A DNA stretch of 64,000 nucleotides from Verrucomicrobiota bacterium (GCA_021325145.1 JAJPHR010000023.1:62001-126000), one strand, 5' to 3'; shown: positions 9,861 to 18,821, counted from the stretch's first letter. A program made the numbers and translations. Notes: generated from the sequence alone by a model not told the origin.

Positions 9861-10193
9861 ATGCACACATTGAGCACGCAATTGTACATGGTGGCAGCAG
9901 GAATTGGACTGGTTCTTGTCGTCTTCGTTGTCTTCAGCATTTGGAGTCGCAGATTGGGGGCGCAGGCGGTCGAGAGATGGGCGATCTCGAAAGGATTGCA
10001 AGTGGTTAGCGCGAGGCGGCGGTCGTTTGTTTCGCGCTGGCGCGCGATGTTGAGCAAGCGTTTTCAGTTTTTCCGCGTGACCGTCCGTGATAAAGAGGGT
10101 GTCAACCACGGAACGTGGATGCGGCTTGAGTCAGATTGCACCGAGCCGGAGGTTCTTGAGGTCATTTGGGACGACAAAACACCGCCGACATGA
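9861..10193 (+). CDS. Small hypothetical protein with one N-terminal membrane helix
   Basis: A 110-residue product. Residues 9-29 (YMVAAGIGLVLVVFVVFSIW) form a membrane helix; the rest is basic then mixed (SRRLGAQAVERWAISKGLQV). No family recognised. Its stop overlaps the next start by 4 nt (ATGA at 10190-10193), which supports both genes and suggests coupled translation. The 226-bp stretch upstream (9635-9860) shows no gene. Confidence 0.7.
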   Translation: MHTLSTQLYMVAAGIGLVLVVFVVFSIWSRRLGAQAVERWAISKGLQVVSARRRSFVSRWRAMLSKRFQFFRVTVRDKEGVNHGTWMRLESDCTEPEVLEVIWDDKTPPT

Positions 10194-10378
10194 ACCCGTT
10201 TGGAATCGTTCAGGCCGTGATTGCGCTTCTTGAAGGAGTTGCTCATGCCGCAGACCCGAAGCGGCAGAAGGACACGAAGGGTGAGAAACGCCGCTTTCTT
10301 TTCTTTTACGTGATCTTTATGCTGGTGGGCATCGGGGTAATTGTGTGGACGGTTCGTTCATTTTATTTTGCCAGATGA
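10190..10378 (+). CDS. Small hypothetical membrane protein
   Basis: A 62-residue product starting MNPFGIVQAVIALLEGVAHA, with a basic middle and a membrane helix near the C-terminus (FFYVIFMLVGIGVIVWTV). The ATG at 10190 is preferred over an upstream GTG at 10166 because it overlaps the preceding stop by 4 nt. Function unknown. Confidence 0.65.
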   Translation: MNPFGIVQAVIALLEGVAHAADPKRQKDTKGEKRRFLFFYVIFMLVGIGVIVWTVRSFYFAR

Positions 10379-10427
10379 AAGGGTTGTGGCATGAATGCCG
10401 CGCTCCTGGCTGCGGTTTCGACGCTTT

Positions 10428-10748
10428 ATGACATGCCCCTATTGTAATCATGTTTTTCCTTTGACTTGGCGTCGTTACTTCGCGGAACCGACGAACAAGC
10501 ATAAATGCCCAAGCTGCCAGAAGGTATCACGGTTGCCTTGGAGCCTCTCTTATCTCATGCTGCTCGTGCTGGCTCAATCCATTGCGGGCGGGCCGCTGGC
10601 CCTCTATGCGCTTGTCAAGTTCGGCGGGCATTGGGCCATTGCAGGCTGGACAGTTGGCGCTCTGCTGACTGGAACGCTGATTGACAAGATGATTTTGGAT
10701 GAGAGATACCGCACGTTGCAGCGATTGCGCGATGATGAAACAACCTGA
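10428..10748 (+). CDS. Small zinc-ribbon membrane protein
   Basis: A 106-residue product starting MTCPYCNHVFPLTWRRYF. Two CxxC pairs (CPYC and CPSC) about 24 residues apart form a probable zinc ribbon, followed by two membrane helices (LMLLVLAQSIAGGPLALYAL and AIAGWTVGALLTGTLI). The upstream ATG-like codon at 10395 is less family-like. It lies 49 bp after the preceding small membrane gene and may be co-transcribed. Function unknown. Confidence 0.7.
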   Translation: MTCPYCNHVFPLTWRRYFAEPTNKHKCPSCQKVSRLPWSLSYLMLLVLAQSIAGGPLALYALVKFGGHWAIAGWTVGALLTGTLIDKMILDERYRTLQRLRDDETT

Positions 10749-10841
10749 AAATCAGCAGAGCCGAAATCTGATACCAATGAGGCATCGTAGAGTGAGGTTA
10801 GGCCGCGCTTACAGCGCTTGAATTTTCTCGTGGACCTTAAA

Positions 10842-10876
10842 CCCAGGGCTGCGCTCGCGGACTCGCTTTCCCTGGG
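10842..10876. repeat. Intergenic hairpin repeat (CCCAGGG ... CCCTGGG)
   Basis: A 7-bp perfect inverted repeat with a 21-nt GC-rich loop in the 266-bp space between the zinc-ribbon gene and the flavin reductase. It looks like a dispersed palindromic intergenic repeat. No gene is seen in 10749-11014. Confidence 0.4.
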
Positions 10877-11014
10877 CTGATATGCTTGGGACTTCAGCCC
10901 GGAGTGCCAAGCGCAGAGGGATGTGATGGATCTGAAGTTCGCGTTGATTTTAAGACTTTGGTTGCGGGCACGCCCTGCCATGTATTAGTTTAGCGCGGTT
11001 GGCTGGGAACGCTT

Positions 11015-11731
11015 ATGTCCAAGATTATTGCTGAAATGGCTATTGATACGGTGACGATGGAGTTGCCGGATACGAAGACCATCAAGTTGAAATGGCCGGA
11101 AGGGTATCACGTCGATTTCAAAACAGGGCAGTTCATCACACTGTTCTGGCCCGATACGCCGAATTATAAGCGGGCGTATTCGCTGTCCTCGTGCGTGCTC
11201 GACCAGGGGTTCTATGAGGTCACGGTCAAACGCGACGGGAAGATGGGCACGCGCATCGTGGATTGGGCGAAGGTGGGGGATCGCATGGGCGTGTTGCCGC
11301 CGGTGGGAAAGTTCCTGCCGGTGTATGAGCCGGACCGGCATTTGATCTGCATCGCGGGCGGTTCGGGGGTGACGCCGTTTCGCGCTTTCGTTCGCGAAGC
11401 CAGCCGGCGGAAGCTCGAGACGAAGATAACGATTCTTTATAGCGTGCGGACGACCAACGATATTATTTTTAATCAGGAATTCCGGCAGCTCGAACAGGAG
11501 AATCCCAACTTCAAGTTCCACGTCACCTGCACCCGGCAACCAGCGAATGATCCCTGGCCGGGCCGAAACGGGCGCATCGACGCCGAATGGATACGCAGCC
11601 ACGTCGGGGATCCGACAAAAACAGTGTTTTACGCCTGCGGCCCGAATGAATTGGTGGAAGGCACGCAACGGCTGGTGATTGAACAGCTGGCAGTTCCGAA
11701 ATCGCAAATGCTTGTGGAAAAATGGGGATAA
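11015..11731 (+). CDS. FAD/NAD(P)-binding oxidoreductase (ferredoxin-NADP reductase family)
   Basis: A two-domain flavin reductase of 238 residues. The FAD-binding domain carries RAYSLSS (the RxYS/T motif) and a flavin-contacting VGDRMGVLPPVGKF. The pyridine-nucleotide domain carries IAGGSGVTPFRAF and YACGPNELVE, and the end MLVEKWG is family-like. There is no 2Fe-2S ferredoxin domain, so a separate carrier is needed as partner. The electron acceptor is not evident. The small gene at 11783 follows on the same strand. Confidence 0.9.
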   Translation: MSKIIAEMAIDTVTMELPDTKTIKLKWPEGYHVDFKTGQFITLFWPDTPNYKRAYSLSSCVLDQGFYEVTVKRDGKMGTRIVDWAKVGDRMGVLPPVGKFLPVYEPDRHLICIAGGSGVTPFRAFVREASRRKLETKITILYSVRTTNDIIFNQEFRQLEQENPNFKFHVTCTRQPANDPWPGRNGRIDAEWIRSHVGDPTKTVFYACGPNELVEGTQRLVIEQLAVPKSQMLVEKWG

Positions 11732-11782
11732 GGAGAGCTGAAACCCGAAGCCCGGAATCCGAAATCCGAAAAATGGAAGAAT

Positions 11783-12034
11783 ATGATTGCGCGGCTGATT
11801 ATTTTTGATCGTGAAGGAAAAAAGGTGGCGCATCAGTTGAGCTTGCATCACAAGCTGTCCAACACGTTTGAACTCAAGCTGGTCATGGGCACGAGCACGG
11901 AGCGTTTTGAGGCCTGGCTGTTTTTCTTCCTGCGCGATCACGGCGCTTATATTGAAACGACCGACCCGGCGGCGGTGGCGGCGGCATTGAATCTTCCAGC
12001 GGGGGAGGAAGGGATTTTGAAAGTGGAAGCGTGA
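11783..12034 (+). CDS. Small hypothetical protein
   Basis: An 83-residue soluble protein starting MIARLIIFDREGKKVAHQLS. GGAAG lies a few bases before the ATG. No cysteine motif or membrane segment; family unknown. The 50 bp before it contain tandem CCGAA-type short repeats, a common intergenic filler. It probably shares a transcript with the flavin reductase. Confidence 0.7.
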   Translation: MIARLIIFDREGKKVAHQLSLHHKLSNTFELKLVMGTSTERFEAWLFFFLRDHGAYIETTDPAAVAAALNLPAGEEGILKVEA

Positions 12035-12224
12035 GGGTTAATGACCAATGAGCTTGCGGAGAATATTCCTTCGTCTTGCGGCAACCATGCCCCGCTGGCC
12101 CGGATTCTGCTTTTGTACAGGGCGGGACCAACTATGATGTGGGCAGTTCGAAACCTGATTTCAGAGCTGATTATGATTACGAGCGACATTAAGACCAAAG
12201 CGGAGAGGAAGAACGAGGGCCGCC

Positions 12225-13367
12225 ATGGCTAAGCGAACACCGCTTTTTGACATCCACCGGCGGCTGGGCGGACGGTTGGTAGAGTTCGGGGGCTGGGAGA
12301 TGCCGGTGCAATACACGAGCATCATGGACGAGCATCAGGCGGTGCGCACGGCCGCCGGGTTGTTCGACATCTCGCACATGGGCGAGGTGCTGGTCACCGG
12401 CACGGCGGCGGAGGTTTTCCTGAACGGCATGCTGACCAATGACGTTCGCAAGCTCGTCACCGGCCACGGCCAGTACACCCTGATGTGCAATGAGCGCGGC
12501 GGAGTGATCGATGATCTGTATGTCTATCGCATCGCGGACACGGAGTATTTGCTGATCGTCAATGCTTCGCGCACGGATGTGGACGCAGCCTGGCTGCAAC
12601 AACAACTGGCCGGCTATCCCCATAATAATTTCGTGGGGCTGCATAATCTTTCGGCTCAAACGGCGGCAGTGGCGGTGCAAGGCCCAAAGGTGATCGAGTT
12701 TATCGACCAATGTTTTTCGGGCGGGTCCACCGGTGGCTTGGTCGCGGCCAAGGCGAGCGCGCTGAAAAAAAATCAGATTGCGCAATTCCAATTTTCGGGG
12801 CACCCGGCGTGGGTTGGCCGCACGGGTTATACTGGTGAGGACGGCTTCGAGGTAATTGCTCCCGCCGAGGCCATCGGGGCCATTTGGACGTTGTTGATGA
12901 AAACAGGCGAGAGCCACGGCCTGCAACCGGCCGGTTTGGGCGCGCGCGACACCTTGCGCACGGAGGTTTGTTACCCGCTTTACGGCCAGGAATTGAATGA
13001 GCAAACGACTCCCATCGAGGCGGGGCTTGGATTTTTCGTCGCGTTCGACAAGGGGGAATTCAATGGTCGCACGGTACTCATTCAACAGAAGGAACGCGGC
13101 GTGGCCAAAAAGCTGGTCGCTTTCAAAATGTCAGATCGGTCGGCGCCGCCGCGTCCGCATTATCCCATCTGGAGTTCCGGAGAACGGTCGGCGCAGATCG
13201 GCGAAGTGGCGAGCGGCACGCAAAGCCCGTCCCTGGGAATTGGGATTGGCATGGGCTACGTGAAAACGGAATTTGCCAAGCCGCAAATGCCCATCACCAT
13301 CGAAATTCGCGGCCAGCGGGCCAACGCGGTGGTGGCATCCAAACCTCTGTATCGAAAACCTGTTTGA
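12225..13367 (+). CDS. gcvT: Aminomethyltransferase (glycine cleavage T protein)
   Basis: Transfers the methylene group from the aminomethyl-lipoyl arm of GcvH to tetrahydrofolate, releasing ammonia. The 380-residue length is slightly above the usual 360-370. Family segments include LVEFGGWEMPVQY, RTAAGLFDISHMGE, MLTNDV, a folate-site region GRTGYTGEDGFEV, GLGARDTLRTE and the C-terminal GYVKTEFAKP. A GAGG lies upstream of the ATG. gcvH follows 31 bp downstream, so the two are very likely one transcript. Confidence 0.97.
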   Translation: MAKRTPLFDIHRRLGGRLVEFGGWEMPVQYTSIMDEHQAVRTAAGLFDISHMGEVLVTGTAAEVFLNGMLTNDVRKLVTGHGQYTLMCNERGGVIDDLYVYRIADTEYLLIVNASRTDVDAAWLQQQLAGYPHNNFVGLHNLSAQTAAVAVQGPKVIEFIDQCFSGGSTGGLVAAKASALKKNQIAQFQFSGHPAWVGRTGYTGEDGFEVIAPAEAIGAIWTLLMKTGESHGLQPAGLGARDTLRTEVCYPLYGQELNEQTTPIEAGLGFFVAFDKGEFNGRTVLIQQKERGVAKKLVAFKMSDRSAPPRPHYPIWSSGERSAQIGEVASGTQSPSLGIGIGMGYVKTEFAKPQMPITIEIRGQRANAVVASKPLYRKPV

Positions 13368-13398
13368 CCAGACTGGTTTTCCCTGACTCAATCGAACC

Positions 13399-13785
13399 AT
13401 GGCAAACATACCAGCGGATTTGAAATACGCGAAGACGCACGAATGGGTGCGCGTCAGCGAGGACACGGCCACCATTGGCATTACCGACCACGCCCAACAT
13501 GAATTGACGGACGTGGTGTTTGTGGAATTGCCCAAGGTGGGCCGGCAATTGAAAGCCGGCGAGGCCTGCGCTGTCGTCGAATCGGTCAAGACCGCCAGCG
13601 ACATTTATTCGCCAGTGAGCGGGCAGGTGGTCGAAGTGAACCAAGCCGTGGTGGACAATCCAGCTTTGACGAACACCGAACCATACGGAGGCGGCTGGTT
13701 TTTCAAAGTGAAACTGACCCAGCCTGCCGAATTGAATGGATTGCTGGCTCCGGCGCAGTACGGGGCGCAGATTAAAGACCAGTGA
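13399..13785 (+). CDS. gcvH: Glycine cleavage system H protein (lipoyl carrier)
   Basis: The lipoyl carrier that shuttles the aminomethyl group between the P, T and L proteins. The 128-residue length is normal. The lipoylated lysine is in VVESVKTASDIYSP, near residue 64, and the N-terminus LKYAKTHEWVRV is the usual H-protein start. It sits between gcvT and a glutaredoxin/lipA pair. LipA inserts the sulfurs of the lipoyl group that GcvH needs. gcvP is not in the window. Confidence 0.97.
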   Translation: MANIPADLKYAKTHEWVRVSEDTATIGITDHAQHELTDVVFVELPKVGRQLKAGEACAVVESVKTASDIYSPVSGQVVEVNQAVVDNPALTNTEPYGGGWFFKVKLTQPAELNGLLAPAQYGAQIKDQ

Positions 13786-13924
13786 CCAATGCCAAATAGC
13801 CGATCAAGCTGCAAGGGCAAATCTTCAATTGAGATTTGGAGCCCGGGCCTGCTTTGGTCATTGCTCATTTGATATTCGGCATTCGCGTCAGCGCATTGCA
13901 TTCCGCGGATTCCTCCGGCAGATT

Positions 13925-14188
13925 ATGGGTGTGAACGAAATGAAAGTTCGGCTCTTTATCAAGCCCTATTGCGGCTGGTGTCATAAGGCCATGAACTGGC
14001 TGGACGACCACGACATCGAATACGAAACGCTGGACGTCATCAAGAATGACGCGGCATACGAGGAAATGGTGCGGCTTTCCGGCCAGGAACTCGCGCCAGT
14101 GATCGAGGTTAACGGCCAGGTGCTGGCCGATTTTGGACCGGATCAACTGGCCCGCTTCTGGAAACAGTTGCACTCTCAAAAAGCTTGA
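13925..14188 (+). CDS. Glutaredoxin-like protein
   Basis: A thiol-disulfide oxidoreductase of about 82-87 residues with the active site KPYCGWCHKAM (CxxC) and the glutathione-site region ELAPVIEVNG, where the cis-proline precedes V. Two starts are possible, ATG 13925 (MGVNEMKVRL) and ATG 13940 (MKVRLFI); neither has a clear ribosome site. The stop overlaps the TTG start of lipA, so it may be translationally coupled to that iron-sulfur enzyme. Confidence 0.9.
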   Translation: MGVNEMKVRLFIKPYCGWCHKAMNWLDDHDIEYETLDVIKNDAAYEEMVRLSGQELAPVIEVNGQVLADFGPDQLARFWKQLHSQKA

Positions 14189-15096
14189 GCCCCATACCCG
14201 CCACCACACCTGCTCCACGCCCGCGATTGCCAGATTGGCTGCGCATCAAACTACCCACGTCGGATAGTTTTGGCCGCACGCGCAGTTTGCTGGACGAGTT
14301 GAAGTTGCACACGGTCTGCGAAAGCGCCAAGTGCCCAAACCATTGGGAATGTTGGAGCAAGGGAACGGCCACCTTCATGATTGCGGGGGACCGCTGCACG
14401 CGCGCCTGCGGGTTTTGCGCCGTGGCCACAGCCAAGCCACTGCCGCTTGAAGCCGATGAGCCGGCGCGCGTTGCCGAAGCCACTCGGCGAATGCGGCTCA
14501 GGCACGTCGTGATCACGGCGGTGGCTCGTGACGATCTCGCGGACGGCGGGGCGGATCATTTTCGGCGGACGATTGAGGCGGTGCGAGTGGCCAATCCGGG
14601 CATTGTCATTGAAGTTCTCACGCCCGATTTTTTAGACCGGGATGAAGCGATTGAAATGGTGCTGACCGCCGAACCGGAGATTTTCAATCACAACCTTGAG
14701 ACGGTGCGCCGTCTGACGCCTTCCGTCCGTTCGCGCGCGACCTACGACCGTTCCTTGAGCGTTCTGGGCAAAGTCAAAGCCAGGAAGGGCGATGCGATTC
14801 ACACCAAGTCCGGCTTGATGCTCGGGCTGGGGGAAACGGAAGCGGAATTGTTTACCGCGATGGAAGATTTGCGGCGAGTCGGGTGCAACATCCTGACCCT
14901 GGGCCAATACTTACAACCGACCCTCAAACATTTGCCGGTGGTGGAATTTGTCCCGCCGGTGCGATTCGCCGAGTACAAGCTCGTGGCCGAGCGCCTGGGT
15001 TTCCTGCATGTTGCGAGCGGGCCGATGGTGCGGAGTTCATACCACGCGGACGAGTTGCCGCTGAACCTCCAACATCCAGGCAACAAGCTTCAATGA
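14185..15096 (+). CDS. lipA: Lipoyl synthase
   Basis: A radical SAM enzyme that inserts two sulfur atoms into octanoyl groups on GcvH and the 2-oxoacid dehydrogenases. Both iron-sulfur clusters are visible: the auxiliary cluster CESAKCPNHWEC and the radical SAM motif CTRACGFC. The C-terminal RSSYHADE carries the serine that ligates the auxiliary cluster. The 303-residue length is normal. The start is a TTG at 14185 that overlaps the glutaredoxin stop (TTGA). The link to gcvT-gcvH upstream makes a glycine cleavage/lipoylation cluster. Confidence 0.97.
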   Translation: MSPIPATTPAPRPRLPDWLRIKLPTSDSFGRTRSLLDELKLHTVCESAKCPNHWECWSKGTATFMIAGDRCTRACGFCAVATAKPLPLEADEPARVAEATRRMRLRHVVITAVARDDLADGGADHFRRTIEAVRVANPGIVIEVLTPDFLDRDEAIEMVLTAEPEIFNHNLETVRRLTPSVRSRATYDRSLSVLGKVKARKGDAIHTKSGLMLGLGETEAELFTAMEDLRRVGCNILTLGQYLQPTLKHLPVVEFVPPVRFAEYKLVAERLGFLHVASGPMVRSSYHADELPLNLQHPGNKLQ

Positions 15097-15210
15097 AGGC
15101 TCCGACGGCAGCTCCGGGATCGGGGCAACCATGATCCGGTGAGCGGCTCCTCTTTGAATCTAGATGCTCGGAGCTTTCCTGGAGCTTGGTGATTGGAGGT
15201 TCCCGAACGC

Positions 15211-15849
15211 CTATGGCTGCGGTGGGACCAGAAGCCCGCGGTTCTTGAGGAGGTAGAGCGAAACCACAACTACAAATGCAGCCAGGATGATTGCGATGAA
15301 CGTGGCCACATACTTCAAAACGCGCGCGCGCCGCAGCGCCTGCTCGGTCTGTTCCCGCGTGGCTTCCTTGAATCGCGTGAACTCCTGGTCCAACGACGCC
15401 TGGATCGCCTCCTCATCGCGGAGTTGCATGGTTAGCCAGTCGCCGGGCGGCGTGCTCCAGGCTTCGGGCAGTTTCTTCAACTCGGCATCGGTGGCGGGGT
15501 GCAGGCCACTATGGCACCAAAACGGCGTCTTTTCCCGGGTCCAGACACGCACCAGCCCGTGGTTCGTTGCCACCGATTGCATCCGTTCCCACAGATGCGG
15601 GCGCAAGACATCAGCCAGCGCAAAATCACTGAATGCCTCACTGTGAAGCCGTCCGTGGCGGCCGGAAATTTCCATGCCCAAGGCTCCGAATAGCTGGCCG
15701 TCCAGCGTTTCAACGACCTGAAACTCCGTGAGGCGACGCTCCAGTTCCATTGCTGGAAGATGCATCGCCTCCCACAGACCGACCAGTACTTCCAGGTCGT
15801 CCAGCGTGGCGCGGCGCACGCGATATTCAGCTTGGCTCATGGCATTCAA
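15211..15849 (-). CDS. GNAT-like protein with C-terminal membrane anchor
   Basis: A 212-residue protein. The N-terminal half (YRVRRATLDDLEVLVGLWEA, LEVxxALGMEISG) resembles a GNAT acetyltransferase fold, though the acetyl-CoA pyrophosphate loop is not clear. A helical, charged segment (QASLDQEFTRFKEATREQTE) leads to one membrane helix (YVATFIAIILAAFVVVVSLY) and a short tail. It would be a tail-anchored cytoplasmic enzyme or scaffold. ATG codons at 15849 and 15840 are both possible starts. Substrate unknown. Confidence 0.72.
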   Translation of the reverse strand: MNAMSQAEYRVRRATLDDLEVLVGLWEAMHLPAMELERRLTEFQVVETLDGQLFGALGMEISGRHGRLHSEAFSDFALADVLRPHLWERMQSVATNHGLVRVWTREKTPFWCHSGLHPATDAELKKLPEAWSTPPGDWLTMQLRDEEAIQASLDQEFTRFKEATREQTEQALRRARVLKYVATFIAIILAAFVVVVSLYLLKNRGLLVPPQP

Positions 15850-15933
15850 TTATAAAAAGGCTGCGGCGATCGTAAAGAACTTGTTGGCGTAAACACCCCA
15901 TTGCTCTACCCGAAATCCAGCCTAGGTTTGGGC

Positions 15934-16143
15934 ATGAATCGAGCGATAGGATGGGCGTTTGCGGCGGGCGGCATTGTGCTGTTGATCTTCGGCATCCAAG
16001 GCGCCAACTCGTTCAGCTCCAACGTCTCAAAAACCTTCACCGGCTCCCCCACCAACCAATCCATCTGGATGATCGTCCTCGGGGCGATCCTGCTTATCGT
16101 CGGGCTGGCAATGAGCTTCGGTGGCCGGGGAACGCGTACCTGA
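15934..16143 (+). CDS. DUF3185-family small membrane protein
   Basis: A 69-residue protein with two membrane helices around a conserved SNVSKTFTGSPTNQSIW loop, which matches the DUF3185 pattern. The ATG at 15934 (MNRAIGWAFAAGG) fits the family better than the frame opening at 15901. Function is unknown in the family. Confidence 0.85.
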   Translation: MNRAIGWAFAAGGIVLLIFGIQGANSFSSNVSKTFTGSPTNQSIWMIVLGAILLIVGLAMSFGGRGTRT

Positions 16144-16742
16144 AACCTTGGATCGAGCGATTCACTCCCGAATCGGCATTGATCCGCAGTTTTAGGCTCG
16201 GCACTCGGGTCTTTTATACATACTCCTTCTGGACCCCCAAATGGCGTGCCTGCCCAGCTACAATTTTAACGTTAACGGGCTAAGCGGAATCAGAGGACTG
16301 TGCTCATGATTAGCGACACATAACGAACCATGGACAGCAAATGTGAGCAACCTCGCGCGAAGAATTCGATTGCCGCTTACGAGCAAAGATATTGGACCAC
16401 GCACGCACCCACGACTGCCGCCCACCCAAGAATAAGCGTGTAGAAAAACCAGCGAACGACGGCATCCAAAATCGCAACAAATCTCGGTGAATACTTTATT
16501 TGCATCAAATTTTCGGCCAAACCAGACTCGTCCAGCCAACCTAAGAAATTAGCATAACCCTTGCCAGAATCACGAATGAGACTCGATTTTGATGGGTAAT
16601 GTAGAAGGCAGAGAGGACAGCCGAACCGATGCGGGTCCGGCCACCGTCGGCAGAATTCAGTCCCGACCGCTTGAGTAGAGTTAAAGCCTGTCGATTATGC
16701 CGACGACGCAAAGAGACCAGATCCCCATAACTTGCTCACCGC
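16144..16742. other. 600-bp gene-poor interval
   Basis: Between the DUF3185 gene and the convergent sulfatase I see no confident gene. The only suggestive item is a minus-strand 42-codon frame at 16377-16505, listed separately. A plus-strand frame without a clear start reads through about 16600-16676. No transposase or tRNA was seen. Confidence 0.5.
16377..16505 (-). CDS. Possible 42-residue single-pass membrane peptide
   Basis: The frame starts MQIKYSPRFVAILDAVVRW and continues into a hydrophobic segment (WFFYTLILGWAAVVGACVV), ending YLCS. It has the shape of a small membrane protein: a basic amphipathic start, then one helix. The same frame stays open upstream without an obvious earlier start, so this may also be the tail of a decayed gene. 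Only shape supports it. Confidence 0.32.
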   Translation of the reverse strand: MQIKYSPRFVAILDAVVRWFFYTLILGWAAVVGACVVQYLCS

Positions 16743-18821
16743 CTATTCCAGGTCAATGACGACTGAAGCGATTGTGCCGCCGAACTGGTTCTCGCTGGAA
16801 TAGGGGCCGACACAGCCCGCCGTGTCGGAACCAACGTCCAGGCCATCTGTGGGCATCGTGGGAATCAATCCGGGAGCCTTGCCTTGGGCGACGGACTTGC
16901 CGTCCAGCAGGAGGGTCATGTCCCCGCCGCGTTGGAGCCGGGCGACGGCGGTGTGGGCGCCGGTGAGAGGTTCAGGGCTGGTGATACTGCCCGTGTCGTC
17001 ATGCACGCGGACCAGGAACGTGAGTTTGCCTTTGTCGAGGAAGAGCGTGTAGCCCATGGCGGCGCCGCCTTGGGCCACAATCACGCCGTCAGCTTTTTGG
17101 GCGTCGAACTTCGCGGAGATGGTGAAGCCGCGTTTTGCAATCGGCGGCGCTTTTCCGCGGGCAAGATGCTGGTCCATCTTCAATTCAAAATGGGTTTCCT
17201 TGCTGAACTTGGCGGGGTCTTTGCCACGCTCCGGAGCCTGCCAGCCCCCGAGGGGCAGAACGTTGGCGCGGGCGGCGTAATCATCCCACTCGGCGGCGAG
17301 TTTTTTGAGGCGGCCCGGCTCGGCGTCGGCGAGGTCATGTTGTTCAGTGCGGTCGGCGACGGTGTCATAAAGGCGCCAGGGCTGACCGGAGAGAGCAACC
17401 AATTTATAGTGGTCGTCCAGCACGGCTCGGTTGCCTTCGTGCTCCCAAAAAATCGGGTGCACACGCCCAAGGGGCTTGCCTTCGAAAGCGGGCCTGAGGC
17501 TGACACCCTCGGCCGGGGTGATTGGTTTGCCGTTGAAATCGGCCGGATATTTCGCGCCAGCCACATCCAGGCAGGTGGGCATGATGTCGATGAGATGGCC
17601 GGGCTGCGGTTCGAATTGGCCCCGGCGCGCAGCCGGGATGCCCTCGGGCCAATGCACTATTAATGGCGTGGCAATGCCGCCTTCGTCGGTATAATGTTTG
17701 TAACGCACAAACGGCGTGTTGTTCAACGTGGCCCAGCATTGGCCGACATAAACCGTCGAATGCGCGTCACCCGGATGCTCGCCTTCGAGCCGGCCGCGTA
17801 CGCCGGACTCGGCATTGCCGCCGTTGTCGCTCATGAACAGGATGAGCGTGTCATCCAGCACGCCTCGCTGACGCAGGCCGTCCACCAATTCGCCGACCGC
17901 TTTGTCCATGTGTTCCACCACCGCCGCATAAATGGCCATGATATTGTCGTAGCGATCCTGTTGGGCGGGCGAGAGGCTGTCCCAAGCGGGGACGGCTTGC
18001 AGTCGCGGCGATAGCGGCCAGGATTTATCAATGATGCCCAGGGCAATCTGGCGTTGATACCGCTCCTCGCGTAGTTTGTCCCAGCCGGACTTGTATTTGC
18101 CGCGCCAGCGGGCGATCTCGTCGGCCGGCGCCTGCAGCGGGAAATGGGGCGCGTTGTAGGCGACGTAGAGGAAGAACGGCTTGCCGGTTTGGCGCGCCTC
18201 ATCCACGAACTTGAGGCCGTACTCGGTCCAGAGGTCAGTCGAATACCAATGGGGCGGCACGGGGGCGTTCGTGGCGCCGAGACTATGGCCGTTGTAGAAG
18301 ATTTCGGCGCCGCGGCCTTCGGGGTAATAAAAGCCACCGGCCGCCGAAGTGAGGGTGCGCTCAAAACCGCGGCCCCAGGGCGTCACGCCGAAGTTCTGGC
18401 CGACGTGCCATTTGCCGGTCATGGCGGTGAAGTAGCCCGCAGCTTTGAGCACCTCGGCAATCGTGATGCACTTGTCGTTGAGGTGCCCGCTGTAACCGGA
18501 CAAGGTTTTGCCGGCAGCGTCAACGCGCTCCTCGGTCATGTGGCCCACTCCCGCCTGGTGCGGGTACAGGCCGGTCAACAAAGCGGCGCGGGAGGGGCAG
18601 CAACGGGCGGTGTTATGAAACTGCGTGAAGCGGACCCCGTCGGCGGCGAGCTTATCCAGGTTGGGCGTATGGATTTCTCCGCCGTAACAGCCGAGGTCCG
18701 AGAAGCCCATGTCATCCACCAGGATGACGAGGATGTTGGGGCGGGAAGGCGCGGCGAACAGGGAGGAGCCAATCGCCAGTGAGACCGCAATACCAGTGGT
18801 GAAGAGGCGGCTGAGCTTCAT
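16743..18821 (-). CDS. Secreted sulfatase (arylsulfatase type) with LamG-like C-terminal domain
   Basis: Hydrolyses sulfate esters after the active-site cysteine is converted to formylglycine. The signature ARCCPSRAALLTGLYPHQAG carries the C-x-P-S-R motif; the metal-binding start NILVILVDDMGFSDLGCYGG and the later FMSDNGGN aspartate region are present. The start MKLSRLFTTGIAVSLAIGSS at 18821 gives a signal peptide; a frame opening at 18866 adds 15 residues. About 150 C-terminal residues (FTISAKFDAQKADGVIVAQG) form a laminin-G/concanavalin-like domain. Sulfated polysaccharide breakdown is a common trait of this phylum. The formylglycine-generating enzyme is not adjacent. Confidence 0.95.
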   Translation of the reverse strand: MKLSRLFTTGIAVSLAIGSSLFAAPSRPNILVILVDDMGFSDLGCYGGEIHTPNLDKLAADGVRFTQFHNTARCCPSRAALLTGLYPHQAGVGHMTEERVDAAGKTLSGYSGHLNDKCITIAEVLKAAGYFTAMTGKWHVGQNFGVTPWGRGFERTLTSAAGGFYYPEGRGAEIFYNGHSLGATNAPVPPHWYSTDLWTEYGLKFVDEARQTGKPFFLYVAYNAPHFPLQAPADEIARWRGKYKSGWDKLREERYQRQIALGIIDKSWPLSPRLQAVPAWDSLSPAQQDRYDNIMAIYAAVVEHMDKAVGELVDGLRQRGVLDDTLILFMSDNGGNAESGVRGRLEGEHPGDAHSTVYVGQCWATLNNTPFVRYKHYTDEGGIATPLIVHWPEGIPAARRGQFEPQPGHLIDIMPTCLDVAGAKYPADFNGKPITPAEGVSLRPAFEGKPLGRVHPIFWEHEGNRAVLDDHYKLVALSGQPWRLYDTVADRTEQHDLADAEPGRLKKLAAEWDDYAARANVLPLGGWQAPERGKDPAKFSKETHFELKMDQHLARGKAPPIAKRGFTISAKFDAQKADGVIVAQGGAAMGYTLFLDKGKLTFLVRVHDDTGSITSPEPLTGAHTAVARLQRGGDMTLLLDGKSVAQGKAPGLIPTMPTDGLDVGSDTAGCVGPYSSENQFGGTIASVVIDLE

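Noticed and set aside
12041..12232. A 63-codon frame between the small 83-residue gene and gcvT
   Set aside because: It overlaps the gcvT start in another frame and shows no ribosome site or family pattern.
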